Source of the DNA: an uncultured Bacteroidales bacterium
GTDB taxonomy: Bacteria; Bacteroidota; Bacteroidia; Bacteroidales; F082
NCBI GenBank assembly: GCA_905234645.1
Contig: CAJOIS010000010.1
Coordinates: forward strand, 98,216-162,215
Direction: 5' to 3'
Length of the DNA: 64,000 nucleotides
The position numbers were made by a program, and so were the translations under genes. The notes below the pieces were generated by a model. That model saw only the letters and a list, made by a program, of their open reading frames with translations, was not told where the DNA came from and made no database searches. Every line of letters starts with the position of its first letter. Positions within the stretch are counted from its first letter, which is position 1. Shown one piece after another: positions 45,685 through 55,031 of the stretch.

Positions 45685-46185
45685 TCACTCAGGGTTTTGA
45701 GGGTTTTGTGCCATGTCCATCCGCTTGAAATAGAGGTAGTAAAGCAGGATGAAGATGCTAGTGAACAGCAGATCGGAAACGAAAGGCGACGGATGCTGTA
45801 AGGGATAGACGAATACTGATGCGTCAATCAACATGCCGATTTGGGCAATGGAATAGATGTGGAAACCGCGTTTGTCGCCCTTGAACATCATGATGACGCC
45901 CACCAATGAAGCAACGAACAGCACCAACAGGATGAGGTAATAGTTGGGGTTGATTTGTGAGAGTGTGGTGGCGCTATCGGTCATCATCTTGGTCATCTCC
46001 TCGTTCATGCCTGAAAACGGTGCAAGCATCTCTTCGAACTGTCCGTTCTCGAGCATTGTCGACAACTTGGGAATATAGAAATATGCGACCAACGAGCTGA
46101 GGATGTTCCAGCAGGCGTTGATGAACGACAACACCAGAAGGATGGTCATCCCTACGGGGCGTTTTTGGGGTTGTTGGGTTTCCAT
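45685..46185 (-). CDS. small four-helix membrane protein of unknown function
   Basis: 166 aa from ATG 46185 (the frame continues upstream only through repeat element G1). Helices lie at about 14-36, 80-100, 108-126 and 138-160. No motif recognised. It is co-transcribed with the next membrane protein gene (45113-45682), 2 bp apart. Confidence 0.6.
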   Translation of the reverse strand: METQQPQKRPVGMTILLVLSFINACWNILSSLVAYFYIPKLSTMLENGQFEEMLAPFSGMNEEMTKMMTDSATTLSQINPNYYLILLVLFVASLVGVIMMFKGDKRGFHIYSIAQIGMLIDASVFVYPLQHPSPFVSDLLFTSIFILLYYLYFKRMDMAQNPQNPE

Positions 46186-46194
46186 TGTTTTTAT

Positions 46195-46274
46195 TGTAGG
46201 GGCGGACCCGTGTGTCCGCCCAATAATATCAAAACATTTTGTTTTTAGGGCGGGCACATGGGTCCGCCCCTACA
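46195..46274. repeat. palindromic element G1
   Basis: TGTAGGGGCGGACCC and GGGTCCGCCCCTACA flank inner GTGTCCGCCC and GGGCGGGCAC. It lies just past the 3' end of hutH; copy G2 lies at its 5' end. Confidence 0.8.
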
Positions 46275-46279
46275 AACGA

Positions 46280-47791
46280 TTATTTGTTTTCCAAAATATC
46301 AAACGCCAGCGGATAATTCTTCACAAAATCAACCGATTTGGCAATCTCGGTGTACATCACCTTGTCGATGCGCACGAATTCCACATTTTTGCGATATTCG
46401 GCAACGAATTTTTCAATGATGGGCGAGGATTTCAGCGGACGACGGAACTCAAGGGCTTGTGTGGCGTTCAACAACTCAATGGCTAATACGCGCTCCAAGT
46501 TCTCGGCAACACGCAAGGCTTTTGTTGCAGCGTTGGCACCCATGCTGACATGGTCTTCCTGTCCTTGTGAGGACTCGATGCTGTCGACGGAAGCGGGTGT
46601 GCAGAGTTGTTTGCTTTGGCTGACGATGCTGGCGGCGGCATATTGAGGAATCATGAAGCCGCTGTTGAGGCCAGGCTCGGCGACGAGGAAGGACGGTAGA
46701 TCGCGCTTGCCACCAATGAGTTGGTAGATACGGCGTTCGCTGATGTTGCCCAACTCTGCCATGGCGATGGCGAGGAAGTCCAAAGTGATGGCCAGAGGCT
46801 GACCATGGAAGTTACCGGCGCTGATGACCAGATCCTCGTCGGGGAAGATGGTCGGGTTGTCGGTGACGGCGTTGATCTCTTCGCTGAAGACGGAGGCCAC
46901 ATAGTCGATGGCATCCTTCGAGGCACCATGCACCTGCGGCATGCAACGGAAGGAGTAGGGGTCTTGGACGTGCTTCTTTTCCCTGACGATGAGTTGGCTG
47001 CCTTTGGTAAACTCACGCACACGCTTGGCGGTGACAATCTGTCCGTTGTGGTGACGGATCTGGTGTACCTGATCGAAGAAAGGCTCAATGCGACCGTCAA
47101 AGGCTTCCAGAGACACTGTGCCGATGAGGTCGGCGAGATAGCTGAGGCGGAAGGCCTTCAGCAGGACGTAGGTGCCGTAGCTGCTCATGAACTGCGTGCC
47201 GTTGAGCAGGGCCAGACCTTCTTTCGACTGCAATGTGATGGGTTTCCAACCGAACTTCTTCAGGATCTTGTCGGCAGGGACGATCTTGCCCTCATAGTGC
47301 ACTTCGCCCAAGCCGAGCAAAGGCAGCATGAGGTTGGCCAAAGGTGCCAAGTCGCCAGAGGCGCCGAGTGAGCCTTGGTTGTAAACCACAGGCAACACAT
47401 CGTTGTTGAAGAAGTCGATGAGACGCTGCACAGTGACGACCTGCACACCGCTATTACCGTAGCTGAGGCTCTGCACCTTCAGCAGGAGCATGAGACGGAT
47501 GATTTCCTCAGGCACCATCTCGCCTGTGCCGCAGGCGTGCGACATGACGAGGTTTTTCTGCAAGGTGCTTAGGTCTTCTTTCGAGATGCTATGGTCGCAG
47601 AGGGAACCGAAACCGGTGGTGACGCCGTAGATGGGCTTCTCGGGGTTCTCCATCTTCTTGTCGAGGTAGTCGCGGCACTTCTGGATGCGCTTGATGGCAT
47701 CAGCGCTGAGTTCCAGCTTGTAGCCTTTGGTCAGTATTTCGTTTACCTGTTTGAAGGTCAATTCCTTGGATGAGATTTTATGTATTTTCAT
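46280..47791 (-). CDS. hutH: histidine ammonia-lyase
   Basis: 503 aa. Converts histidine to urocanate plus ammonia using the self-made MIO group; the Ala-Ser-Gly triad is at residues 144-146 in GSLGASGDLAPLANL. YGVTTGFG (about 55-62) and the C-terminal EDHVSMG are further hallmarks. The product is the substrate of HutU at 1874-3874. The start at 47791 excludes an N-terminal extension that reads through element G2. It is flanked by G1 and G2. Confidence 0.97.
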   Translation of the reverse strand: MKIHKISSKELTFKQVNEILTKGYKLELSADAIKRIQKCRDYLDKKMENPEKPIYGVTTGFGSLCDHSISKEDLSTLQKNLVMSHACGTGEMVPEEIIRLMLLLKVQSLSYGNSGVQVVTVQRLIDFFNNDVLPVVYNQGSLGASGDLAPLANLMLPLLGLGEVHYEGKIVPADKILKKFGWKPITLQSKEGLALLNGTQFMSSYGTYVLLKAFRLSYLADLIGTVSLEAFDGRIEPFFDQVHQIRHHNGQIVTAKRVREFTKGSQLIVREKKHVQDPYSFRCMPQVHGASKDAIDYVASVFSEEINAVTDNPTIFPDEDLVISAGNFHGQPLAITLDFLAIAMAELGNISERRIYQLIGGKRDLPSFLVAEPGLNSGFMIPQYAAASIVSQSKQLCTPASVDSIESSQGQEDHVSMGANAATKALRVAENLERVLAIELLNATQALEFRRPLKSSPIIEKFVAEYRKNVEFVRIDKVMYTEIAKSVDFVKNYPLAFDILENK

Positions 47792-47820
47792 ATTTCTTTG
47801 TTTGTAAATGTTTTCGTTTT

Positions 47821-47874
47821 TGTAGGGGCAGACCTGCGTGTCTGCCCGGGCGGACATATAGGTCCGCCCCTACG
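47821..47874. repeat. palindromic element G2
   Basis: TGTAGGGGCAGACC and GGTCCGCCCCTACG arms with inner CGTGTCTGCCC/GGGCGGACATA. It is the same family as G1, between hutH and hisS. Confidence 0.8.
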
Positions 47875-47876
47875 TT

Positions 47877-49235
47877 TTATTTTATAATTGTTTCTACCAA
47901 TTTGTTTGCGTTAACAGTAACCTGTGTGCCTTCCTTCATGAATTTCACGGTGAATTTCTGTTCGGCCACCTCTTGTTCGCCCGCGATGACGACAATCGGG
48001 ATATGGCGTTGGTCGGCATATTTCATCTGCTTCTGAATCTTGGCGGCATCAGGATAGATTTCCGCGTTGATGCCATGTTTGCGAACCTGGTTCAGATATT
48101 TCAGGCAATACTGTTCCTCGGTTTTGCCGAAGTTGAGGAAAATCACCTTGGTACTCTCTGACATGGTCTCGGGGAAGAGGTTGAGACCTTCCAAGACGTC
48201 GTAGATGCGGTCGGCGCCGAAGCTGATGCCCACGCCGGATACGTTAGGCAGACCGAAAATGCCGGTGAGGTTGTCATAACGCCCGCCGCCCGAGATGCTG
48301 CCGATGGCGAAGTCCTTGGCCTTCACCTCGAAGATAGCACCGGTGTAGTAGTTCAAGCCACGGGCCAGAGTGAGGTCGAGTTCGGTGTCGATCTTCAGCT
48401 CCATGTCTTCGATATAGTCGAACAAGGTTTCGAGCTCTTCGATGCCTTTTTGGCCGACTTCGTTGTCGAGCAAAGGTTTCAATTGGGTCAACTTCTCGCG
48501 CGTATTGCCCTTCATGAAGAGGATGGGCTGCAATTTGTCGATGGCGGCTTGCTCCAGTCCCTTCTCAGCGAGTTCAGCGTTGACGGCGTCAATGCCAATC
48601 TTATCCAACTTGTCAATGGCAACGGTGATGTCCACCAAGGCATCCGACTTGCCGATGTATTCTGCGATGCCGGCCAGCACCTTGCGGTTGTTGATCTTCA
48701 GTGTGACGTTGATTTTCAGCGCACCGAAGACCTCATCAACGATTTGCACCAACTCGGCTTCGTTTAGCAATGAGTCGCTGCCGATGATATCCACGTCGCA
48801 TTGGTAGAACTCGCGGTAGCGGCCTTTCTGCGGACGGTCAGCGCGCCAAACGGGTTGGATCTGGTAGCGCTTGAAGGGGAAGGCGATCTGGTCGCGGTAC
48901 ATGGTGACGAACCTCGCAAAAGGAACAGTCAGGTCATAGCGTAATCCTTTCTCCGTGATTTTACTTGCCAGTTTTAAGGATTCAAGCGGCTCGCCGTTTT
49001 GCTCTACGCCACTCATGAAGTCGCCACTGTTGAGCACACGGAAGAGGAGTTTGTCGCCCTCGTCACCGTATTTGCCCAAAAGGGTGCTGAGGTTTTCCAT
49101 CGAAGGGGTCTCAATGGGTTGGAAACCAAAGCGTTTGAACACACCTTTGATGGTGTCGAAAATATAGTTGCGGCGCACCATGACTTCCGGCAGGAAGTCG
49201 CGTGTGCCTTTGGGAATGCTGGGTTTTTGTGCCAT
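47877..49235 (-). CDS. hisS: histidyl-tRNA synthetase
   Basis: 452 aa, class [11 protein letters not shown] opens the catalytic domain. [25 protein letters not shown] is motif 2. [14 protein letters not shown] and SGGGRYDNL bind histidine, and [11 protein letters not shown] is motif 3. The C-terminal anticodon domain starts near 360. The in-frame TTG at 49253 overlaps the -7 box, so ATG 49235 is used. It is next to hutH, which also uses histidine. Confidence 0.97.
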   Translation of the reverse strand: MAQKPSIPKGTRDFLPEVMVRRNYIFDTIKGVFKRFGFQPIETPSMENLSTLLGKYGDEGDKLLFRVLNSGDFMSGVEQNGEPLESLKLASKITEKGLRYDLTVPFARFVTMYRDQIAFPFKRYQIQPVWRADRPQKGRYREFYQCDVDIIGSDSLLNEAELVQIVDEVFGALKINVTLKINNRKVLAGIAEYIGKSDALVDITVAIDKLDKIGIDAVNAELAEKGLEQAAIDKLQPILFMKGNTREKLTQLKPLLDNEVGQKGIEELETLFDYIEDMELKIDTELDLTLARGLNYYTGAIFEVKAKDFAIGSISGGGRYDNLTGIFGLPNVSGVGISFGADRIYDVLEGLNLFPETMSESTKVIFLNFGKTEEQYCLKYLNQVRKHGINAEIYPDAAKIQKQMKYADQRHIPIVVIAGEQEVAEQKFTVKFMKEGTQVTVNANKLVETIIK

Positions 49236-49250
49236 TTCGGAAAATTTTTG

Positions 49251-49258
49251 CAAAAATA
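49251..49258 (-). promoter_or_regulatory. -7 box TATTTTTG, hisS
   Basis: It matches TAnnTTTG, 16 bp upstream of the hisS ATG. Confidence 0.5.
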
Positions 49259-49271
49259 CATTTTTTTGTGT

Positions 49272-49394
49272 TGCCGTGCATGTATTGACTCCGTCGAATC
49301 TTCGATTTCCGAGCCTTTTGTAGGCATAGATACACTCACCTTTCAGGCTCGGTATGACATGCCTACAAAAGGCGAAGTGAATCTATGCACGGCA
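49272..49394. repeat. 123-bp palindromic element between hisS and the MBL gene
   Basis: Outer arms TGCCGTGCAT/ATGCACGGCA and inner arms CCTTTTGTAGGCAT/ATGCCTACAAAAGG enclose a 31-bp centre; it fills nearly the whole gap. Confidence 0.8.
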
Positions 49395-49399
49395 TTCTG

Positions 49400-50812
49400 T
49401 TATTTCAGTTCAAACTCTTCGCCGGGCTCGGGGATGAAGATATTGTCCCAGCCCTCTTTGCGCAGCTGGCGTTTGTAGAACTGTTGCGCTTCGGGGTCGC
49501 CGTGCACGATAAAGGTCTTCTTCACCTTGCTCGGGTCTTGGCAACTCAGGTAGTTGATCATCTCCTTGTAGTCGCCGTGACCGCTGAAGGCATCGATTTC
49601 ATAAATGTCGGCATTGACGTTATGTTCCATGCCGAAGATGGAGACGGTCAGAGGCTTGGGATCGGCCAGCAGCTTGGCACCCAAAGTGGTGGGGGCGCAG
49701 TAGCCGATGGCGAGGATGCTGTTGTTGGGGTTTTCGATGCTGTTCGCGATGTGGTGTTTCACGCGACCAGCCTCCATCATGCCCGAAGCCGAGATGATGA
49801 TGCAAGGTTCCTTGCGGGCATTCAGTGCCTTCGACTGGTTGACGTCGCGGATGAAGGTCAGGCTGTTGAAGCCGAAGGGGTCGGGGTTGTATTCGATGAC
49901 ATCCTTCACGTCGTCGTTGAAGAGGTCGACGTACATACGGAAAATCTCGGTGGCGTTGACGGCCAAGGGACTATCGACGAATACCGGAATCTTCTCGGGC
50001 AGCTTGCCTTGGTTGTAAAAGTTGTTCAGCAGGTACACGATCTCTTGCGTGCGGCTGACGGCAAACGAGGGGATGATGAGTTTGCCTCGCTTTTCAACAC
50101 ACGTGTTGTAGATGATTTCCAACAGCTGTTGCTCAGCGTTGGCGCGGTCGCTGTGGAGACGGTTACCGTAGGTTGCCTCAGTGATGAGGTAGTCGCAATG
50201 CGGGAACGGCTCGGGTGAGCGTAGCAGATAGTTGTGTTCACGCCCGATGTCACCAGTGTAGCCGATGCGTGTCATTTTGCCGCCCTCGTCGATTTCAAGG
50301 ATGGCACAGCCGCTGCCGAGCAGGTGACCTGTATTGTTGAACTTCACCTTGATGTTATTGTCGAGATAAAGGAATCTGTTGTAGCTGACGGTGACAAAGG
50401 TGTCCATGCAAGCACGCGCGTCTCGCTCGGTATAGATGGGTTGCAAGGCGGGCAGACCCTGCTTGCGGCGTTTCTTGTTGAACCATTCCATATCGTTCTC
50501 CTGGATGAAGCCCGTATCGGGAAGCATGATGCTGCACAGGTCTTTGGTGGCCGGTGTGCAGACCACTTCGCCGCGGAATCCCAACTTGTAGAAATAGGGG
50601 ATGAGGCCGCTGTGGTCGATATGGGCGTGGGTCAGGATGATGTAATCGATTTCCTTCGGGTCAACCATGATGTTACGGTTGGCGGCGTCGGTCTCGAGGC
50701 CCTTACCTTGGAACATGCCGCAGTCCAACAGGATTTTCTTGCCATGGTCGGTAGTGATGAGGTGCTTGCTGCCCGTCACTTCTTGGGCCGCACCGATGAA
50801 TTTGATCTTCAT
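49400..50812 (-). CDS. beta-CASP metallo-beta-lactamase, RNA-type
   Basis: 470 aa from ATG 50812. The zinc-binding HxHxDH reads THAHIDHSG (about 68-76), and later His/Asp ligands are in FNNTGHLLGSG and GYTGDIGREH. The beta-CASP part (about 190-380) has SFAVSRTQEIVYLLN and SASGMMEAGRV, and the C-terminus has FIVHGDPEAQ. This subfamily includes RNA endo/exonucleases of the CPSF73/KH-free type. The substrate here is unproven. Confidence 0.9.
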   Translation of the reverse strand: MKIKFIGAAQEVTGSKHLITTDHGKKILLDCGMFQGKGLETDAANRNIMVDPKEIDYIILTHAHIDHSGLIPYFYKLGFRGEVVCTPATKDLCSIMLPDTGFIQENDMEWFNKKRRKQGLPALQPIYTERDARACMDTFVTVSYNRFLYLDNNIKVKFNNTGHLLGSGCAILEIDEGGKMTRIGYTGDIGREHNYLLRSPEPFPHCDYLITEATYGNRLHSDRANAEQQLLEIIYNTCVEKRGKLIIPSFAVSRTQEIVYLLNNFYNQGKLPEKIPVFVDSPLAVNATEIFRMYVDLFNDDVKDVIEYNPDPFGFNSLTFIRDVNQSKALNARKEPCIIISASGMMEAGRVKHHIANSIENPNNSILAIGYCAPTTLGAKLLADPKPLTVSIFGMEHNVNADIYEIDAFSGHGDYKEMINYLSCQDPSKVKKTFIVHGDPEAQQFYKRQLRKEGWDNIFIPEPGEEFELK

Positions 50813-50830
50813 AGGCTGAAATATTTGCCC

Positions 50831-50838
50831 CAAAGATA
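50831..50838 (-). promoter_or_regulatory. -7 box TATCTTTG, MBL gene
   Basis: It matches TAnnTTTG, 19 bp upstream of the ATG at 50812. Confidence 0.5.
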
Positions 50839-50847
50839 GTCAAAAAA

Positions 50848-50877
50848 AGTGAGGCGACAAGATTTTGTCACCTCACT
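50848..50877 (-). terminator. terminator after the C25 protease gene
   Basis: AGTGAGG-GACAA / TTGTC-CCTCACT stem; on the minus strand it is followed by TTTTTTTG. Confidence 0.8.
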
Positions 50878-50911
50878 TAAAGATTATTTTTGCTATGGAG
50901 GAAAACTGGGA

Positions 50912-53900
50912 CTATTCCACCACGATCTTCCTCACGACCTGGCCATTGTTGGTTTCGATGTGCATCATGTAGATGCCCTTGGCCATCTGTGATAGGTCGA
51001 TGATAGCTTGGTCGCCTTCGAGTTCAGCATTGTAAACCGTTTGCCCGTAGGTGTTCACGATGCGGACGCGGCTCAGGCCTTCGCTCTCAATGGTGACGTT
51101 GCCCTTTGTGGGGTTGGGATAGACCGTGGCATTGATGCCGTTTTCGGTCAGGCCTTCAGTGTGTAAGAGGTGAGCCACAATGAAACGGTTGGTGGTGGCA
51201 ATGAAGGTGAAACTGAGTTCTTCAGAAACGATTTCGCCGTTTTCCGTCCAGTTTTGGAAGGCATAGTCTTCGTTGGGGATGACAGTCAACGTAACCTCGT
51301 CACCGTAGTTGTACGTGCCAGCCCCTGTGATGGTGGCGCCGTCGATCGGGTCGACAGAGGTTGTGATCTTGATGGTCTGCACGTTGAAGTTGGCCACCAG
51401 GTTGCGGTTAGCTGTCACATTGAAAGTGTAGTCGGCGTCAGCGGAGACCACAGTGCTACCTTCGGTCCAATTGGTGAAGATGTAACCTTCTGCAGGCACT
51501 GCGTTTACGGTGCAGGATTGTCCTTCGGTGTAGGTGCCGCCGCCAGTGACAGTGCCGCCTTCAGTCGGGTTGGCAGTGACACTGATGGTGTAGGTCGGGG
51601 GGACGTAGGTGAAGTTGGCCACCAAAGTGCGGCTACCTGTGACATTGAAGGTATAGCTGGCATTAGTGGAGACCACGGTGCCGTTTTCCGTCCAGTTGGT
51701 GAAGGTGTAGTTGGCGTTGGGCGTTGCGCTTACGGTGCAGGATTGTCCTTCGATGTAGGTGCCGCCGCCCGTGACAGCGCCACCATTGGTCGGTTGTGCC
51801 GACACGCTGATGGTGAAGCTCTGAGGCACGTAGGTGAAGTTGGCCACCAAAGTGCGGTTGGAAGTGACTGTGAAAGTGTAGTTGGTACTGGTGGACACCA
51901 CGTTGCCGCCTTCAGTCCAATTGGTAAAGGTGTAGTTGGCGTTTGATGTTGCACTCACGGTGCAGCTTTGGCCGTAGTTGAAGGTGCCGCCACCAGAGAC
52001 GGTACCACCGTTGGTCGGGTTGGCTGTCGCAGTGATGGTGTAGCTGTTGATGGTGAAGTTGGCCACCAAAGTGCGACTGGATGTGACGGTGAAGGTGTAG
52101 CTGGCACTGGTGGACACCACGTTGCCACCTTCAGTCCAGTTGGCGAAGGTGTAGCCCATGGCTGCCGTGGCGCTCACGGTGCAGCTCTGGCCATAGTTGA
52201 AGGTGCCGCCGCCTGTAACAGTGCCGCCGTTGGTCGGGTTGGCCGACACAGTGATGGTGTAGCTGTTGATGGTGAAATTGGCCACCAAGGTGCGGCTACC
52301 GGTGACATTGAAGGTGTAGCTGGCATTGGTCGACACCACGCTGCCATTTTCAGTCCAGTTGGCGAATGTGTAACCTGTGGCAGCAGTTGCACTCACGGTG
52401 CAAGATTGCCCTTCAGTGTAGGTGCCGCCGCCAGTGACGGTGCCGCCGTTGGTTGGGTTGGCTGTAACGCTGATGGTGTAGGTTGGCGGGACATAGGTGA
52501 AGTTGGCTACCAAGGTGCGGCTACCTGTGACGTTGAAGGTATAGTTGGCATTGGTGGAGACCACGGAGTCATTCTCTGTCCAGTTGGTGAAGGTATAGTT
52601 GGCGTTTGGTGTTGCACTTACCGTGCAGGATTGTCCTTCGGTGTAGGTGCCGCCGCCGGTGACGGTGCCGCCTTCAGTCGGGTTAGCCGACACGGTGATG
52701 GTGAAGCTCTGCGGGACATAAGTGAAGTTGGCTACCAAAGTGCGGTTACCAGTGACATTGAAAGTGTAATTGGCATTGGTCGACACCACGTTGCCATTTT
52801 CAGTCCAGTTGGTGAAAGTATAGCCTGTGGCGGGTGTGGCACTCACGGTGCAGGATTGTCCTTGCTGGAATGTGCCGCCGCCTGATACAGTGCCGCCTTC
52901 CTCAGGCTCGGCTGAGACGTTGATGGTGTATTCCGTGACGCCGCCGCTGACGATGTCGATGGTGGCGATGTAGGTGATCATGTTATAGCCGAAGACGGTC
53001 AATGTAGCAGTGCCCGGTGTGCCTGGAGCATCGAAGGTGATGTTGCAGGTGCCGTTGTTGATAGTGGCTGAGCCCATGATTTCGTTGTTGCACGTCAGGG
53101 TAGCCAAAGCGCCTTCGCCGTTAGTGGCGTTCACAGTGAAACTCGTTGCCGTGGTAGGCATCGACGAAGCATGGGTGACACCCATGTCAGTAGGAATTGC
53201 GTTACGCAGCGTCAGTGTCGGGTCACCATAGAGGATCCAGCAGTTATAGGTTCCCTTGTTCGCATTTTGCGTCGCACCTTGGTCAAGGACTGCCATGTTG
53301 CCGTCGACAGAAACGCCACCCATGGTGCGTCTGATTTGGTTGTTGTAGGATTCAACAAGGATGTCGATCATTTCGTCTTGGCCGTACATTGGCGGTACCC
53401 AAGGTTGTGAGATATATGAAAACATGCCACCGATGGCACCTGTGGGATTGCTATTGTTATTGTTGGTGGCTCGCATCCATGCTTCTGCGAAACAACCTCC
53501 GCTGTGGTCATATTTGCCGACGAGACAAGCCACAGAGATGATGTAGGGCAGCTTGTAGTCGTTGGTCAATGCGTTGACGTGGGAGTTGCTGTAGCTAAAC
53601 ACGCCCCAGCCTGTTTCAGAACCATGGTTGCAGTAGTTGATGATGCTGACACCACTGTTGATGTGCTGGCTGACGACACTGGCACTGGTAGCCGTGGTGC
53701 CGGTTACGCTTTGGTAGTCACGATAGACATTGGTATAATTGTATCCCAGCAAGTCGTTTCTGACATTGTCGATATGCTGATAGTCGTCTTCGTTGAAATG
53801 GCCTCCGGTTCCGGCAGTGGTAGAGATGCCTTGACCTATAGGAAGCCATGTGGCTGTTGCGTTCAGGTCTCTTTCGTAATTGATGACTTTATTGACATGG

Positions 53901-54976
53901 TTCGTCACTTGTGCTGCCGTCTCACAGCAGAAGCGTCCAACGAGCAACTCGTTGTATGAGTCATTACCTGCGGTTTGTCCGTAGGGCAGGTCACCATAGC
54001 CCGAATAGCCACTCCACCCTGATCCTGCTGAGACATAGACGCCTGGAATTTGTCCGACATCGCCAACGAGCAGGACATCCGTCAAGGCGGGGTGCTGGTT
54101 GTAATAGGTGGCGATGTAACTCTGGATGGATGCGGCGGTAGTGCCGGTGGTGCTCGTTCCCACCATGGTGGTAGGACGGCCAATCTGTTTCTTCCAGTTG
54201 ACGAAAGGCACCATTTCTGTCATAAAGGCGTCATGGCAGATGACGAGCAACTCGCCCGCTTCCTCGATGGGAGTATATTTCGACAGCGATTCGGCGTAGT
54301 TGATGTAACGGTTCTCGTAAATGGCCTTGAATTCGGGATCCAACACGAAGCTGCGGTTACGGTTTTCGATGATGTTTCTGCTGTCATCACCCACCTTTTC
54401 CATGCTCAAGATGAGGTGATGGTACACTCTCAACACCTTTGTCACGGGGTTGTACTGGCATGGTGTGACCATCATATTCTGGCCTCTCACATCACGATGG
54501 ATGTAAGGCTCGTCGAGTGTGGCGAGCTTCGAGGGGAAGAAGGCATTCGTCGAATAGACCTCTCCGTAAGTGTAAGGCACATCCTCAGGGTTGATGCTGC
54601 GCGGGAAATCGCCTTTGGAAGGAACGATTTCCATGTTTTGGTATTCCGTGTATTCGGATGCTACGACCTGTACGCTCATTAAGGCCCTGTCACCAATGAT
54701 GGCGGGGATGGCAATCATCGGCAGTTGAGGCTCACCGGCGACAGAGGTAATGGCGGCCTTGGGGATGGTGATGACGCTGGCTTGGCCATGAGGTGTAGTA
54801 ACCTCATTGGTGTCAAAGCCAGAAAGCTGCAGGTCGACGGTGATATTGCGCTCCGAAGAGGCAATGAGTTCTACCTGATAGGAGCTCGGAGTGTTGCCGT
54901 TGATAGCAACCCACTGCTGGCCGAAAGAAACGAAAGCCAGCATGACGAGCAGCATAGTGAATAACTGTTTTTTCAT
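50912..54976 (-). CDS. gingipain-like C25 cysteine protease with eight InlB-type repeats and a T9SS type A domain
   Basis: 1354 aa. Signal peptide 1-19 (SFGQ). A propeptide-like region (20-230) is followed by a C25 catalytic domain (about 240-580). His is in IINYCNHGSETGW, Cys in SVACLVGKYDHSGGCFAEAWMRA; these match the gingipain His/Cys dyad. An Ig-like domain (about 590-675) follows. Eight tandem units of about 73-75 aa span about 678-1270 (GGTVTGGGTY, CTVSAT, YTFTNWTENG, RTLVANFT). The final 75 residues are a type A sorting domain (VYPNPTKGNVT, KGIYMMHIE, KIVVE). It should be a surface-attached or released protease; its specificity is unknown. Confidence 0.9.
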   Translation of the reverse strand: MKKQLFTMLLVMLAFVSFGQQWVAINGNTPSSYQVELIASSERNITVDLQLSGFDTNEVTTPHGQASVITIPKAAITSVAGEPQLPMIAIPAIIGDRALMSVQVVASEYTEYQNMEIVPSKGDFPRSINPEDVPYTYGEVYSTNAFFPSKLATLDEPYIHRDVRGQNMMVTPCQYNPVTKVLRVYHHLILSMEKVGDDSRNIIENRNRSFVLDPEFKAIYENRYINYAESLSKYTPIEEAGELLVICHDAFMTEMVPFVNWKKQIGRPTTMVGTSTTGTTAASIQSYIATYYNQHPALTDVLLVGDVGQIPGVYVSAGSGWSGYSGYGDLPYGQTAGNDSYNELLVGRFCCETAAQVTNHVNKVINYERDLNATATWLPIGQGISTTAGTGGHFNEDDYQHIDNVRNDLLGYNYTNVYRDYQSVTGTTATSASVVSQHINSGVSIINYCNHGSETGWGVFSYSNSHVNALTNDYKLPYIISVACLVGKYDHSGGCFAEAWMRATNNNNSNPTGAIGGMFSYISQPWVPPMYGQDEMIDILVESYNNQIRRTMGGVSVDGNMAVLDQGATQNANKGTYNCWILYGDPTLTLRNAIPTDMGVTHASSMPTTATSFTVNATNGEGALATLTCNNEIMGSATINNGTCNITFDAPGTPGTATLTVFGYNMITYIATIDIVSGGVTEYTINVSAEPEEGGTVSGGGTFQQGQSCTVSATPATGYTFTNWTENGNVVSTNANYTFNVTGNRTLVANFTYVPQSFTITVSANPTEGGTVTGGGTYTEGQSCTVSATPNANYTFTNWTENDSVVSTNANYTFNVTGSRTLVANFTYVPPTYTISVTANPTNGGTVTGGGTYTEGQSCTVSATAATGYTFANWTENGSVVSTNASYTFNVTGSRTLVANFTINSYTITVSANPTNGGTVTGGGTFNYGQSCTVSATAAMGYTFANWTEGGNVVSTSASYTFTVTSSRTLVANFTINSYTITATANPTNGGTVSGGGTFNYGQSCTVSATSNANYTFTNWTEGGNVVSTSTNYTFTVTSNRTLVANFTYVPQSFTISVSAQPTNGGAVTGGGTYIEGQSCTVSATPNANYTFTNWTENGTVVSTNASYTFNVTGSRTLVANFTYVPPTYTISVTANPTEGGTVTGGGTYTEGQSCTVNAVPAEGYIFTNWTEGSTVVSADADYTFNVTANRNLVANFNVQTIKITTSVDPIDGATITGAGTYNYGDEVTLTVIPNEDYAFQNWTENGEIVSEELSFTFIATTNRFIVAHLLHTEGLTENGINATVYPNPTKGNVTIESEGLSRVRIVNTYGQTVYNAELEGDQAIIDLSQMAKGIYMMHIETNNGQVVRKIVVE
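51165..52940 (-). repeat. array of eight ~220-bp repeats within the C25 protease gene
   Basis: Units of about 219-225 bp encode an InlB B-type module each. Neighbouring units are alike (for example the TYVPP-ending ones), pointing to recent internal duplication. Copy number may vary in assemblies. Confidence 0.85.
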
Positions 54977-55002
54977 AGTGGAAAGAAATTGATTTAAAAA
55001 GG

Positions 55003-55010
55003 CAAAAATA
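55003..55010 (-). promoter_or_regulatory. -7 box TATTTTTG, C25 protease
   Basis: It matches TAnnTTTG, 27 bp upstream of the ATG at 54976. Confidence 0.55.
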
Positions 55011-55031
55011 GTAAATTTTCCCTAATCGGTC

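Noticed and set aside
51165..52940. Regular repeats that could suggest CRISPR
   Set aside because: The units are about 220 bp and open in one protein frame; there are no short repeats with unique spacers and no cas genes.
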